A stretch of 64,000 nucleotides of DNA from Globodera rostochiensis (lineage: Eukaryota; Nematoda; Chromadorea; Rhabditida; Heteroderidae). The notes under the pieces are model-generated. The model had not been told where the DNA came from. It made no database searches and saw only the letters and a list, made by a program, of their open reading frames with translations. Below are positions 38,161-49,574 of this stretch, piece after piece. A program made the position numbers and the translations under genes. Every line of letters starts with the position of its first letter. The first letter of the stretch is position 1. Where the stretch lies: contig JAEVLN010000009.1 of the NCBI GenBank assembly GCA_018350325.1, positions 2,067,388 to 2,131,387 of the forward strand, read 5' to 3'.

Positions 38161-38680
38161 TAATTGCAAAAAGCCGCCCCATTTCCCCAATTTTGGCCCG
38201 TTAGCCCTCAGGCAAAAATAAAGTGCCATTTTTGAGGCTTCTTATTTTTAATGCAATTAACAAAAGGTGAGTTGTGCCATGGCAAGACGGTGCAGAACGA
38301 GCTGGAGATTGACCAATTTTTGTGCGTCGAATGGAATGGTCGCAAAATGAATAAACAAAAAATAAATTTGCATAATTTCAAAAGAATTTTTTGTGGCGAT
38401 GCATTGGCCGGGCGGCGGCCATATCAGTGCTAACAATCTCTGTGACAAAAAAGTGATCAGAATGCTGTGATTGGATGATTCTTCCTTCCGTTTTTCCAAA
38501 ATGGATGGAAAATCTGTGCATTTGTCATCGGACTCCATCAACCGGCCTCCGATTGGTCCGTCCATTCAATCACTTTTCCCCCATTCCATCGGATTCATCC
38601 AAAATTTGGCAATCATTTAACACAAAATTCATTTACTCAAAATTAAATAAAAATAAAATTAATTGAATTAAATTTAGCAA

Positions 38681-41600
38681 ATGAAATTGCTCATAATAAA
38701 CGTCTTATTCCTTTTAATTGCCTTGAACGCATTTGCTGTCCCCGGAGGGTAATTATTAAAATAATTAAAAATTAAATAAATAAATGAAATATTTAGGCAT
38801 TATTCGGAGAATGCCACGTGGGGTGAATGTAAATTGGAGAAAAACGGACTGTTTAAACTCGAAAAAGGATGCAAAACGTATTTTTGGGGTTTTCAACAAT
38901 TTTATTATTAACAAATTAATGCTTTTAGCCTTCAAATTTGCTACAAAAGCAAATTGGCGGGCAAATTGGCTACCGGAACTTTGAAGTTTGGGGGGCGATT
39001 TCGATTGGGAAAGCGTGTGAATGAAAGGCCTCTTTCTGATTGTGCCGGAGTTGTGGCACGTAATGAATGGCATGCCCTGAACGTCTCCAAAACCAGTGAC
39101 AGAATCTTTACGATTCAGTCGAGGCGAGTCGTATTTTGGCATAAATTGTTTAACGGTTTATAATTTAAGCCTTGGACTTGATGGACAATTCAATTCCGTT
39201 TTCCACATCAAGCCGAACGACTTTATTGAGGCAATGAACATCTCCAAAGGTGTTGATTTTATTTTTATTGTTTTTTAATAATATTTTTTACAGATTTTGG
39301 ACCGATCGAAACGGACTTTTTGAAGGCGCTGTATTTGGGGGCATTTATGAAAGATTTCGGTGGAATGGCATTTCGCATTCTGGCACTGGACCTTATTTCA
39401 TCCATCGGACAAAATGACACCGGATTGTGCAAAAAAACAGTGAATTTTACTTTAAAAAGTTAATGATGCTTTAAAATTAATTGTCATTTTTTTAAGTGTG
39501 CCTTTGAACCAACCGCATGGCATAAGAACCATTTTGGCACAAATTGTATAGAAATTGTTTTCCCCGCGGAGGTTCCCAAATTCGTGCTGGTCGTCTCCAT
39601 ACTGCCTTACTTTCTTGTTTGTGTGGAACATGAATCTCTTTTCACTTCTGGATTACTTCCGGTGGATGAATACAAAGACTATGTAAATGCCTGCATGCAA
39701 GTGCCAACTGAAAAATGCCAATTGTAAAATTGAATTTTTGATAAATCTGTTAGCTATTTCGATTTAATTTGTAGTCTCGTCGAGGTGTACGCATGCTACC
39801 AAAGCTCTAAAAAATGGCCTGGAAGCAGCTCTATTGCCGAATTGTGCCGAAAACATCTTGGCGTGGATTTGACTTCGAATGTCGCGGGATTCCGCATTCG
39901 AATTTGTGTCCATCGTGAAGGGCAGATGCTTGTTGTTCAGTCATTCTTCAACCTTTCCTTCTCCAACCAAACGTCTGTTTTTATTAGAACAGGACGGGAT
40001 CGGGATTTGGGAAAAACCGGGTCAGGATTGAGAAAATTAAAAAAACGGTATTTTATGAGTGGGAATATTAATCAAATCCCGGTCAAAAACCCGGGAGCAA
40101 ATGTCAAAAACAAAGTATTTATTTTTTTAAATTATATTAAAGACATTGAGAATAATTGTTATTTAGCATCATAATGACACGGTGATTCTAATTAACTAAT
40201 CTTTTTAAGCATTGAAACAAAATGGAATTTTCCGATTACATTGGATGCAATTACGACGTCCATGCAAACGCTTCCCATTTTCTTCATTGAATTTGGAAAC
40301 GGACCGCAACAAAGCGCAATTCGAGATAAAACCGGCGGAGATCCCATTAACGGCAGTAATTGGAATAACGAAGTGAAATAAAATTATTTTTTATTTTTAT
40401 GTTTTATTTTTTATAATGACGGCATCGGCTCCATTCTCAATGACATTGAAACGGAAAAGATCAATGGAAGTTGGGCGAAAAAGCTCCATTTTGTGCCGCC
40501 GTCGACTGATAATATGGAGATTTTTTTCCAAATTGCCAATCTCGAATTCTCAAAACTGATCAATCAAGACGAGATTTCGAAGCCCTACGAGAACAACCCT
40601 AACAAGGTCAGTATTTCAAAAAAAGCAACGTTATTTGTTTATTTTTAGACATGGGATACTTATTCTCCCTGTGATGATTATGGGGACGATTGTGGTGAGA
40701 TCCGTGAACTGTTGAAGGCGATTGAGGATTTGGAATCGTGCCATGGAAATAGACCCACTCTCTCAGAAGATGCCGTAAATTCGAGAGATTCTAATGCCAT
40801 AATAAACCAATCGATTTTAGTTTAAACTTCCGCCATGGAAAAAACCGCCACCGGCCAGCCCGTTCAATTTATTTAAGAAGCGCAGCGAAACTTTGATGTG
40901 CCATGGCGGTGATGTGCCTTGTAACAAGGAAAGTCTGCACGAAGAATACATCAAAGCCCGAAAGAGTGAGTTTTGTTTTTGCATTAATTGATTAAAATTG
41001 GTTGCGTTAATTACTAGACCATAAGCTTTTAAATAATGCTAATAAAAAGTGAATGGAATTGCTTAAGGATGTGGACTTGCGCCAGAAGAAGGAAACCGCC
41101 GGAAAAAGAGACAATATCTTCCGGAAAAAACCCATACAAAATGGACTGAATTCCCGATCAAGATCGGCTATTTCGAAAAATATTGTAAATAGTTTTGAAT
41201 TGTAATAAATGAAAATTAAGCTTTTCCAGTGCCTAAGCCCTACACAGAATGGAAAACTGCCATCACAGAAGCAACTAATTTGATTAAGTGCGTTTATTTT
41301 GTACAAATTCTTTTATTGTACGGAATATTTGTACAGGAAAGAAACATGCGTCCGATTTGTGTTTGTTGAAAAGATCCCTAAAGACAAAAAGGGCGTTCAC
41401 GGCATTGGCATTTCCAACCGCACTCGCGCATGCGGCGCATCTGATGTTGGCAGAGCACCTGACTGGCAAGAACTTAAGCTTGCGATGAGAAACACCGAAT
41501 GCTCCACAGTTCAAATTTTTGTATTTAAAATGTGTGAAAGAAATGGCAATTAAGCAAGCGAATATGTCCGTGGTCGCAGCACATGAACTTTTGCACGCAC

Positions 41601-43597
41601 TTGGCCTTTTGCATGAGCAAGAACGAAGCGACGCTCGCAATTTCACCATCCCGCGAACCAAAGATCCCGTAATCTTTAACGCATTTTATTAATGTTATGC
41701 AAATTTGTTGGGTTGTTGGGCTTTGAGCTTCCGTGCCCGGGCTTCAAATAAGCCTTTTTTTGTCTTTTGCATTTTTAATAAGTTGTATTTTAAGCAATCA
41801 GAAGCATCCGAAACTGAAAATTTTGCCTTTGCTTATGACTTCGGATCGGTAATGCATTATCCCGGAGGTTATTACAAGTAAGCAAAAAAGGCCGTAATTA
41901 TAATTATAAATTTTATATAATATTTAAAATACTATTTCATTTCTGTATGTTTATAACTAACCAAATAATTTGATTTTTATTTAAGTAGTCAATATCACCT
42001 GATAACACTGCCACGCTTTTACCAGGAAACAATTGGCCAGAGAGAACGTCTTTCTTTCAAAGACACGGCATTAATTAACCGCATCTATTGCAATGGTAAT
42101 CTTTTAATAAAAATATTATGCTTAATGAAACCTTATTTTATTGGTTTTAAATTTACGAATTTTCAATTTCAGACACTTGCAAAGAAAAGAATTGGTGCCT
42201 AAACGACGGTTACCTCAACCCAAATGACTGCTCGAAGTGCCTTTGTCCGGACGGATTTACCGGGACGGACTGTCGCTTGCTTGAATTTAGTAGGTAATAT
42301 AAAGAACAAAGAATTAATTTAAATAAATAAATTAAGATTTAAACTGCGAGGACACAAGCGGCACGCCCCAAGAATTGGAAGCTGAACGGACGAACAAAGT
42401 GCTCAAGCCGACGATTAAGTGCAATGGTTCTGGACCCGCATGCCGCTGTTATTGGAGAATAAAGGTATTTTAGTTTGGGTTTTGCATCGACCCCGGCTTT
42501 TGCCCTCCGCTTACAACGACCGGGGACCAAAAGCCCTCTGATTTTTTATAAATGAAAATTAAATTCTAATAATTAAAATTCAAACTCATTTCAGGCCAAT
42601 GGCAAAAAAACGCGCATTCAACTCACTTATTTGAATGAGATGTTCGAATGTGTCGATCCGTGCAAAAACTATGTCCTAATCAATTACAGAAAAGACAAAC
42701 GGGCGCAAGGCATTTTTAATTTATTTTATTTATTTATTTTTAATTTGTCCTTTTACAGGCGCCAGACTTTGTTGCCCCAGCGCACTACGTGACGCGGTGC
42801 CAAATGCTTATAAAAATTGGATAGAAGCCGAAGAGCCCAACGTGGACTTTATCATTTCCACGCACATTTCCACTGATTTGACCGAACCAACGACATTGTT
42901 CGAGTTAAACTATGAAGCTGGTAAGAGTTTGTGAGACTAACACCAATCTTCGTTTATTCTTCATTTATTTTTTTGCTTAGGCGCCGTCAACCTTACCAAT
43001 TCTGACGCTTGTGTTTCCCCTGAAAATATTTATATTCAAGAACGGAATCCGGGAAAAAATCTTACATGTTGGGACGAATTTGGGAGAGTAGACCCAAAAT
43101 GTCTGTGTAATGGAAAAGCCGAATGTCTTTCGCAATACAACGTCAGTTGGTCCTGTCCTGTATTTGTGGTAAGTTGGTTGAAATAACAAAAAAATGTTCA
43201 ATTTTTATTCCGTTTGAAGATTAACGGTGGTCCAATCCGCAAAATTATGGCCTTAAAAGATTATTTGGCGCGTGCTAGAGCTCGGGTGGCAACACTTTAT
43301 TGCTTTGTGAGTGTTTATTATCGTCTGTTTTATCATTTAAAATTCAAATTAAAGAGGCCCGAAGGCGCGTCAAAAAGCTTTTGGGGCTATCGCGAGAATG
43401 CGACGGCGGACCCAATTCGCGTGGACGAAGTCCAATGCTTGTCATATAGAGCAGCTGGTGTGCAGCCAAAGTTCAAAAGTTTGGATGTTGAACACCGCCA
43501 GTTCAATCAAAGTGCGCAACCCATCAATGTCTTTATGTGGGGAAGAACGAAAAACGGCGGACAAATCAGTGATGACAAAGTTTTTCAATCCAGTTAA
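38681..43597 (+). CDS. Secreted astacin metalloprotease 2, 24-exon model
   Basis: Phase-consistent model, 3,270 nt, about 1,089 aa. Exons: 38681-38748, 38797-38877, 38929-39123, 39170-39249, 39294-39439, 39497-39723, 39775-39972, 40210-40372, 40460-40606, 40649-40774, 40821-40965, 41068-41184, 41230-41287, 41337-41508, 41555-41668, 41795-41877, 41986-42095, 42173-42289, 42337-42464, 42595-42709, 42759-42920, 42981-43168, 43220-43306, 43355-43597. Order: signal peptide (MKLLIINVLFLLIALNAFA), one N-terminal module fewer than gene 1, an acidic linker with a short coiled stretch, RRKKRQ activation site, astacin domain with HELLHALGLLHEQERSDA and SVMHYP, EGF-like module with six cysteines, CUB-like tail. 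The C terminus runs about ten residues past that of gene 1. No disrupted splice site or early stop is seen, so this looks like the intact copy. Predicted to be secreted and activated by basic-site cleavage. Confidence 0.9.
39980..40195. repeat. GGGATCGGGA-type repeat remnant inside an intron of astacin gene 2
   Basis: The intron 39973-40209 is expanded relative to gene 1 (53 bp there) by a GGACGGGATCGGGATTTGGG block and its CCCGGTCAAAAACCCGGGAG counterpart, related to the element at 34519-35820. Confidence 0.65.
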
Positions 43598-43734
43598 TCT
43601 ATCATTTGTTTTATTTTATTTAGTTATCAATGCTTTAACAGACCCAAAATTATCCCGATCAGTTCAAGATCATCTATGCAATTATTATTTTATTGTCAAT
43701 GCTTTAACATAAATTATATTGATGAATTTTTATT

Positions 43735-44460
43735 TCAGGCCTAGCAGCCATACTTTCACGGTATGGAGATTTTCAAAATTAAAAAAATAAATTTAACTTT
43801 TACTGTTGGTGTTAGAAAATGGGATCGAGACTTCCAAATTAGAAAAATCTCTTAAGATTGAATTTTTAATGTAAGATTTTCAAAAATTTAAGAAAAAATC
43901 TCGCATTCTTTTGCAAGAGAAAGGTGACAATATTGGCCCCGTTCCCGCTAAATTACAAATAAATATCCGGTGTTATATAAAATTTAAAAATTTTTGTCAT
44001 TCACGCGGGATTTTAACGCGTTCAGAAAAAAGTCCGCGGAACTCGGGTGTTTTCCTGGCAGTTTTGAATTTTTAAATGGAAAAAAATGACTCAATTTGCA
44101 CTTTAAAGCCGAGGGGAAGAGGACGGACGGATACGGTATTTGTGTGTAATGTAATATTATTATTATTACATATATGGTACAAGCTTGTTGTGTGTGATAT
44201 GCGTGAGAAGAACGGTTAAAACAAGTGAATGAGGGAGGGGAATGCGAAGCAGTGAAAAAAAGATGCATTCATTTTCCCACTCAAAGTAGTTTTGAACAAA
44301 AATTTAGGCGGTCACACTAACTAAGTAAGTATCATCAATTAAAATTAATTAACTTTTCATTGTTGAAAATATATTAAAAATGGCATTGTATTTGAACAAT
44401 ATGTAGTATATGTTTGTAGGAAGAAAGGAAGACAAGCGATATTCGTGCCATATTCAGTAT
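43735..44460. other. Intergenic DNA between astacin gene 2 and the afadin 3' end
   Basis: Between two stop codons (genes converge here). AT-rich with no gene seen. The 94-codon minus ORF at 43984-44268 has no support. The 3' UTRs and polyadenylation signals of both genes must lie near the edges. Confidence 0.5.
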
Positions 44461-44467
44461 CTCTGAC

Positions 44468-44547
44468 TAGTGATGCTCGAGAGTTTCGGGTCTCGAACCG
44501 AGAAAAGCCAAGTTTTTGGAGGTCTCGAGTGTCTCAAGCAATCACTA
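44468..44547. mobile_element. 80-bp MITE, TAGTGATGC family
   Basis: Ends TAGTGATGC and an imperfect mirror ending CAATCACTA. The interior is CTCGAGAG/GGTCTCGA words. Flanking 8-mers TCTCTGAC and TCACTGCC match at 6 of 8. Relative of the copy at 20922-20998. A more decayed relative lies at about 45287-45396 in an afadin intron. Confidence 0.7.
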
Positions 44548-44665
44548 TCACTGCCACATGACGACGACGTTGATTGATCACCTATTTATTAGGAGAATAA
44601 TGGAACGCAATTTTGTCCTTCGTTCATAACATTTTCTGTTCTGTGTGGTTGTTGTTGTTCTACAG

Positions 44666-47600
44666 CTACTGCTTGATTTTCTCGCCATCGCCGCCATGCA
44701 TTTGCGGCTGCTGTTGCTGTTGCACAATTCGACGCTCCGCCGACGAACTTTTGTGCTGGTTGTACGCCTCCGCGGACGGCTCCCGTTCGCCCAACTGTTC
44801 CGCAAAAATGCGCATTTTCTCGCGAAAGCCCCACGAGCTGGAGTCCGTCACCGGCCTGATCAGCACCTTCTTCTGCTGGTTGGCCTGCAGCTCCTGGAGA
44901 CGCCTCTGAATGTTTTAAAATTTTTCAAAAAAAAAATCTATTTTTAAAAGTTCTTTTGCCCCCTCGGGGGTTTGATCAAAAGTGCTTTAAACACAACAAA
45001 CACGTGTGTGAGAAATCAGTAGGCAAAAATTGGGTCAAACGAATGCACAATTTGGGTTAGACAAATCGCGCGCAATTCTTTAACAGTCAGTCAGTCTCGT
45101 TAAAAGAATGTCGACGTAAAAAAAACAATTTTCGGATTGTGCGCGCTTGTTTGGGATGTGAAATGAGCTGATTTGGATATGAGAACTGATCTGCCGTTTA
45201 TCTTATCCCTCCCTCACGACGATTGATTGATTGATCACAGATCACACACATGTTTTGTGGACCATATTTTTGGAAGCTAATTTATTAGAATGCTCGAGAG
45301 TCTCGGCCTCAGGTCAACAAGACCCGAGAAAAGTCTCGGGCTTTTTGGGGTACCGGTCTCGAGTCTCGGTCATTTTAAAGTCTCGACCATCACTAATAGA
45401 TGGTGTTGATCAGGCAATTCTGTCGTGCTCCACACACCAACAACCCTCTGATCAGTCATAGATCAGCGGATCGTGCATGATTAGAGAATGCACTACTAAC
45501 TGATCTTGCGCGAGTAATTAATTCCTTCGCTACCTGTCGCGGATCGTTTACATAGACTTCGTGGGCGCCAACGATTTGCACACGCGGCTCATCATCCTCC
45601 TCCTCCTCCGCCGACGGAGGCGGCGCAGTGCTCTTTATGCCGTCCTCATCCGTGTCCGTCGGCACTTCGAGCAAAATGTTCTCGTTGTTTTGAATTGAGA
45701 ATTGGACACGCTTCTTTGCTGTTGAGACTGCTGTAACAGTAGCAGAAGCGGCAACTGATGATGCTCCGGGCGACTGGCGTTGAAGCAGTTCACTGAATTA
45801 GTGTAGTTGAGGACAACAATTTTGCGATTTATAATGCAATGAATGAATGCCAAAAATGTGTTGAATGAATGCCAAAAATGTGTTGAATGAATGCCAAAAA
45901 TGTGTTAAATGGATGCCAAAAATATGTTTGCTGTTCTCACCGAATTGCCGGTTTTGCCGGTACTGCCGGCGGCTGTTGCTGCAGGCGATTTCTGCTCTGC
46001 AACTCGGCCACCACCGAAGCGGCGGCCGCTGTTGGCGCCGGAGGCGATGGATTTGGTCCGATTTGATGATGCGGATTGATTATTTCGCTTATTTGACTAT
46101 TTGTGACGCGTTTGATTTTTAACAAGTTGCCGGTACTGCTTGCGGACGGGGTCAGCCAACCAGCGCCGCTGGCAGTAGTAGTTGAAGTTTTGGTGCCCGG
46201 ATCCAAACTGAGCGCGGCCAACGATTTGCTTTGTCTGAAAAATTTTAATGCTTCTTCTTTTTTAGAAACCAAATTTTAGTGCCCCCTGATTTAAAAAACA
46301 TCGAAATTCGGGGACATCAAAAACTACCCCTCCCCCACCTTTCCAAATGTTGTGCAGCGGCCACCATTGATGCCGGCAATTTGTTGTTAATGTTGCCGCT
46401 ACCGGTGCCATTGTTTGACGCTGCGGGCATCGTTGCCTCAGGCATTATTGTCGTTGTCGTCGGCGCAGAAGCGGCGGACCCCCGGACGGTGGCAAGACGT
46501 TCCAGCAACAACCGGTAACGGTGGTCCTGCTCCTGCTGCTCAGAGGACTCGCCCGTCCTGTCGTCGTCGATATTGTCCGCTTGCTGTTGTGCGCTCACAA
46601 CAATGCTGTCCAACTGGTCCAACTCGCGCTCGACCTGTACAAAAAAAAATGCCAGAAAACTAAATTTTTTTGAAATTTTTGAACGTGGCACACATACCTC
46701 CTCTGCCGTCATTGTTGCATTCATTGTCGACGACGACTTTTGCTTTGAACAATTATTGTTGTTGCTTTGTTGCGAAGACTGTGACTGTTGATCTCGTTGT
46801 TGTACAACTGCTGGTACGTGTTGAATTTGTTGCAGATACTGCTCGCCAAACAACGGGGCTGAACTACGACCGGATTTGACGAGTTTGGTGGTTGTGTGCA
46901 ACAACTTTTCCTCCCTTTCGTCAGCGAGTGCTAAAAGTAACGGAGATAACAATCTGCTGGGGGCACGCCACGATTTTTGAGACGGAACCAGCATCTGCTG
47001 CTGCTGCAGCAGAACAAGACAAAATTCATCAAATTCCAACCCAAATCTCTTCGGAAAATGTAAAACTGGATGTCGGGGACCCAAAGCAAAATGATGGAAA
47101 TTTTAATGCAAAAAGGTAACAAATTTGGAATTTGACTATATACTGCTTCAACTCTTCGACCAGCAGCAGACTGACCGGCGGATGGTGGCATCTTATTCAG
47201 CTGTCCCAACTGGTCCCCCCATCCATAGCTGCTGTTAATAAAGTTGTTGCTGCTCTCCCGATCCTCCAGTGTCGTTGTTGTACTGCTTGCTGTTGAGTTT
47301 GTTGTTGACGAATTGATCGGTGGTGATCCGGACGATGCTGTTGTTGTGACTGCTGCTGTTATCAACGGCAAATGACTGTAGTCGACCAATTGTTGCTGTG
47401 TGTGTTTCATGTTTTGATGCTGGTCCTGAACTTTTACCATAAATCCATAAATCGCCCCCCCTACAAATTCAGTCCGGACTCTAATAAAATGCCCAATCCT
47501 TACCGTCGCCATCATCATCATCAACGACTTCAGCGACGAGGGGTCCGCCACGGTTGTTGAAATGCTGCTGTTGCTGTTACTTATTACCGACGTGTTGAAC

Positions 47601-48476
47601 GGGTGGTGGTGGTGCTGCTGCTGCTGTTGCAGTGCAACAACACTCAGCGGTGAAGTGGCGGCAGATGGACGTGCCGGTTGCATGACGACCACTTGAGGCC
47701 TGCTGACAGACGGACGATAATGGGCCGGCAAACGGGACGAGGACGACGTGGACGACTGCTGCGAGTGGTGGACAAGCGGAAGAGGTGAGGAGGACGATGC
47801 CGTAGATGACGGCGGTGGTGGCGGCGGCACAATGACTGCTCCAGGAGGATGATGAGGATGGCCATGCCCGCCGGGCTTAAATTTACTGGCAGCCGCCGAC
47901 GTCATGTTGTTGTTGTTCTCTGCTCGACTGCCCAGCTCCGATGCAGACAATGAACGTTGCTGCTTCTGTTGCTGTTGAACCACCGGATGCACGGACAACA
48001 ACGGCACACCAGTGCCGCCGCCATCACCGCCATTATTGCTGCTGTTCATCATAAGCTGTTGAGACTTTGACGCACGCAAGTTGCTGCTGTTGCTGTTACG
48101 TATTGAGGCACGGAGGGCAACGGCGGCGGTTTGTTGTTGCTGTTTTGATTGCGAATAATGATGATGTACTCCTCCGCCTCCATGCCCATTTTGTTGATGT
48201 ACTCCTCCGCCTCCATGGCCATTTTGTTGATGTACTCCTCCGCCTCCATGCCCATTTTGTTGATGTACTCCTCCGCCTCCATGGCCATTTTGTTGATGTA
48301 CTCCTCCGTCTCCATGCCCATTTTGTTGCTGCGGCGTCGTAGTGGTAGTGCTACCAGCACCATTTTGATGATGCTTCTGTTGCTGAAAGTACGGGCCGAG
48401 CCCGTTGGCCTGTGCCGCTTGTTTGGCCACCTCAAAGTGCACAACGGGACCGGCGGACACAATCTTCTTGGCTGCC
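44666..48476 (-). other. Afadin C-terminal proline/glutamine-rich tail
   Basis: After the PDZ domain come poly-Gln, poly-His and Pro-rich stretches, a helical acidic/Gln segment in exon 46634-46339 (VERELDQLDSIVVSAQQQ), an acidic block (PPPSAEEEEDDEPRVQIVG, exon 45792-45534) and a last exon with RRLQELQANQQKK and GFREKMRIFAEQLGE. The last motif resembles the FKERQRLFSQG element near the end of vertebrate afadin. Confidence 0.85.
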
Positions 48477-49543
48477 CTGTTAATGTTGTTGGATTTAGAA
48501 AAAAAAATGTAAATTTATATGATCAATATGGGTAACAACAAAAAAAAAGAAAACTCACAAATCTTGCCCAACCCCGATCAGACTTTGTCCATTCACACTC
48601 AGCAACTGATCACCGGGTGCCAGTCGACCGTCAACATCCGCCGGTGAGCCCTCAATCACGTTCTTCACATAAATGCCGCTGCCGTGCTCCGGTGTGCCCT
48701 GAATATAATGGCACGTGTCAAATCGAATTTTAAAAAAATTTTTAATTTGTTTAATAATTATAAAATTAGGTACACGCTTTTTGGATTGTTAGGGAATTTT
48801 AGTAAATTCACACAAAACCTTCTCAATTCCACCATCATTCCCTTCAACAACATCATTTTGTTCATTTGGCTGAACTGTTTTTGCCGGAGGGTTCGCATTG
48901 TCCGACAATTTTTCGCGTCCAGCAACAGAAAGCATTGTGCGCAAAAGTTGGCCCAATTTAGACGTCGATTTTGCCCTCAGGGACTTGTTGTTGTTATTGT
49001 TGCCGTTGGCAACTGCTAAAGAATTTGTTGTCATAATTTTCTGTTGCTTCTTCATGTCCGCAACTCTGTTGTCGTCCTGGGACGGCTCCGTGTTGTTGTT
49101 GTTGTTGTTGTTGTTGTTGGTGTTCATCCGATTTGACGAGGAGGAGGAGGACTTCTCCCCGCCAGCAATATCATCATTACTATTCATCATCATCGCTTGC
49201 TGCTGCTGCTCAGCTTCGTCGTGTACCTCTGTTTCTGCTGCTGATGATGATGACGAACCACAACCACCACTGCCACAACTGACGACATTTGCGGTGGTGA
49301 TCTTCATCTGGTGCTGCTGCTCAAATGAAGCTGAGCGCGGTGCCGGCGGCGTCAAAAATTGCTTCACCAAATCACCACCTTGCCCGCCGGCGTCGGTGTC
49401 CTCGTTTTTGTTGTTATTATTATAGCAGCGGCAATATTCTTGCCACTCCGTCGTCGTTTGATGATGATGCTGTTGATGTTGACAATCGGTGGTGGTTGTG
49501 CTGCTGCTGCTGGTCAAGCGGCAATGATCGCCGCAAATGACCC

Positions 49544-49574
<31 letters not shown>

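Larger units (their letters stand above)
38160..43730 (+). repeat. Right arm of the inverted duplication (astacin gene 2 arm)
   Basis: It mirrors the left arm from the upstream flank (the GAACGAGCTGGAGATTGACC stretch at 38297-38316, and its complement near 25318 and 24720) to past the stop codon (ATTTAGTTATCAATGCTTTAACAGAC near 43620, matching the complement near 16820-16850). The arms face head to head, with the two start codons 14.3 kb apart. Confidence 0.9.

Noticed and set aside
39785..40174. Continuous ORF suggesting a truncated astacin gene 2
   Set aside because: It reads through exon 39775-39972 into an intron expanded by a GGGATC repeat. A GT donor at 39973 and acceptor before 40210 restore the family frame.
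41007..41661. Minus-strand ORFs of 99 and 125 codons over astacin gene 2
   Set aside because: Exact antisense of exons carrying the zinc-binding site and activation site.
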